From Xanthobacteraceae bacterium (GTDB lineage: Bacteria > Pseudomonadota > Alphaproteobacteria > Rhizobiales > Xanthobacteraceae): a stretch of 6,696 nt of DNA. Positions within the stretch are counted from its first letter, which is position 1. Every line of letters begins with the position of its first letter. The stretch is taken from contig JASHYD010000372.1 of NCBI GenBank assembly GCA_030043175.1, positions 1-6,696 on the forward strand, read 5' to 3'. This document shows positions 5,790-6,696 of this stretch, in pieces. The notes below the pieces were generated by a model. That model was not told the origin of the DNA, ran no database searches, and saw only the letters and a list, made by a program, of their open reading frames with translations. Both the position numbers and the translations under genes were made by a program.

Positions 5790-5831
5790 GATTGATTTGA
5801 GCCTGGGGCCGGCCGGATGGTAATAGCTGCC

Positions 5832-5851
5832 GCCCTGCGCGCCTGAAGGGC
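5832..5851. terminator. Weak hairpin between convergent genes
   Basis: GCCCT (5832-5836) pairs with AGGGC (5847-5851) over a 10-nt loop in the 78-bp gap between the ruvX stop and the stop of the opposite gene. The location suits a bidirectional terminator, but the stem is short and no U-tract is seen. Confidence 0.2.
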
Positions 5852-5867
5852 CATGAGGCCGAGCGTT

Positions 5868-6696
5868 TCAGCCTGTGCTTCCCAGGGCTTGCTCGAGATC
5901 TCCGATCAGATCGGTGGCGTCCTCTATTCCGACCGATAGCCGCAGGAGATCGGCAGGCGCGGGCGATCCAGGGCCTTCGATCGAGGCGCGGTGCTCGATG
6001 AGGCTCTCGACGCCCCCAAGCGAAGTCGCCCGTTTCCACACCGTCACCTGGGCGGCCGTGGCGATCGCGGCGCTCTCCCCGCCGGCGACGCGAATGCTGA
6101 GCATGCCTCCAAAGCCGCCGAGCATCTGCCGCGCCGCGACGGCGTGGCCGCGATGGCTGGGCAAGCCGGGATAGAGCACAGCGTTGATGCGGCCATGCCC
6201 GGCAAAATGCTCGGCGATGGCCTGTGCGGTTCGGCAACAGCGTTCCACGCGCAAATGCAGCGTTCGCATGCCGCGCAGCAGCAGCCAGGCCTCGAAGGAG
6301 CCGAGGATGGCGCCATTGCTGGTGCGGATCGCTGCAATGCGTTCCCACAGTTCATCATGGCGCGCAGTGACGAGCGCCCCCGCGACGACGTCGCTGTGGC
6401 CGTTTAAATATTTTGTCGCCGAATGCATGACGATGTCGACGCCAAGCTCGATTGGCCGCGTCAAGATCGGCGTGGCGACAGTGCTGTCGATCGCAAGGCA
6501 CGCGCCGGCACGGTGGGCGATGTCAGCGGCGTCGGCAATGTCGGTGATTGCCCAGGTCGGATTCGCCGGACTCTCGATCCAGACGAGCTTCGTGCGGCCC
6601 GGCTTAACCGCTGCCGCCAGCGCGTCCGTCGCGCTGGCGTCGACAAAGTCGACGGCCAATCCCCATTCCGTTGCAGAGCTCTTGAGCCAATTCCGC
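5868..6696 (-). CDS. Cys/Met metabolism PLP-dependent enzyme (cystathionine gamma-synthase/beta-lyase family), 5' end outside window
   Basis: Fold-type I PLP enzyme of the trans-sulfuration family. The frame is open to the window edge, so the N-terminal part (roughly 110-120 residues by family length) is missing. An in-frame TTG at 6659 is not the true start, because family-like sequence continues upstream (R-N-W-L-K-S-S). 275 residues are visible. Seen in order: E-S-P-A-N-P (substrate/PLP loop), A-I-D-S-T with the Asp that pairs with the pyridine nitrogen (most relatives have D-N-T), and H-S-A-T-K-Y-L-N-G-H-S-D with the PLP-binding Lys at codon 6411-6413. Then come S-L-G-G-V-E-S-L-I-E-H and R-L-S-V-G-I-E-D near the C-terminus. 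These show a probably active enzyme. Whether it is a gamma-synthase, beta-lyase or a related lyase cannot be decided from the visible part. It is convergent with ruvX. Confidence 0.92.
   Translation of the reverse strand, partial: RNWLKSSATEWGLAVDFVDASATDALAAAVKPGRTKLVWIESPANPTWAITDIADAADIAHRAGACLAIDSTVATPILTRPIELGVDIVMHSATKYLNGHSDVVAGALVTARHDELWERIAAIRTSNGAILGSFEAWLLLRGMRTLHLRVERCCRTAQAIAEHFAGHGRINAVLYPGLPSHRGHAVAARQMLGGFGGMLSIRVAGGESAAIATAAQVTVWKRATSLGGVESLIEHRASIEGPGSPAPADLLRLSVGIEDATDLIGDLEQALGSTG

Noticed and set aside
5868..6659. TTG 6659 as the start of the PLP-enzyme gene
   Set aside because: The frame stays open to the window edge, and the protein would lack the N-terminal third of the family.

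Overview
The window looks like chromosomal DNA of a GC-rich alphaproteobacterium, most likely Bradyrhizobium or a close relative. This rests on the codon usage, a DUF3551 secreted protein (a family abundant in bradyrhizobia), a Tat-exported glutathione peroxidase, and the general character of the metal-dependent hydrolase, RuvX and PLP-enzyme genes. The assignment is by recognition only; no search was run.

Layout. 1-311: upstream DNA without a supported gene. 312-887 (+): single-cysteine glutathione peroxidase with a twin-arginine signal, followed by a perfect 11-bp hairpin (931-963). 1189-1455 (+): a doubtful small membrane protein. 1456-2513: about 1 kb without an intact gene. It holds an AT-rich island, a 45-bp relic of a DUF3551 gene, an exact 20-bp tandem duplication and two inverted repeats. 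2514-2822 (+): the intact DUF3551 gene. 2929-3063 (+): a possible 44-residue membrane protein. 3064-3381: no gene. 3382-4080 (-): UPF0173 metallo-beta-lactamase-fold hydrolase. About 4270-5250: a decayed IscB (OMEGA) insertion element, consisting of a well-preserved omega (HEARO) RNA, a broken iscB and a right-end hairpin. 5316-5789 (+): ruvX. 5868-6696 (-): a Cys/Met-metabolism PLP enzyme cut by the window edge.

The genes do not form one pathway. The most interesting object is the IscB element between the hydrolase and ruvX. Its RNA-guided nuclease gene has lost the bridge helix, RuvC-II and RuvC-III and carries frameshifts, so it cannot make an active enzyme. The guide-RNA scaffold upstream still shows five clean hairpins. 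It may therefore be an orphan omega RNA, usable only in trans by another IscB copy or simply not yet decayed. The broken iscB frame reads through the element's right end and stops 9 nt before the ruvX start codon.

I see no convincing evidence for a wholly new multi-gene system. The other signals worth checking are the DUF3551 relic, the small membrane ORF, the monothiol Tat peroxidase and several hairpins.
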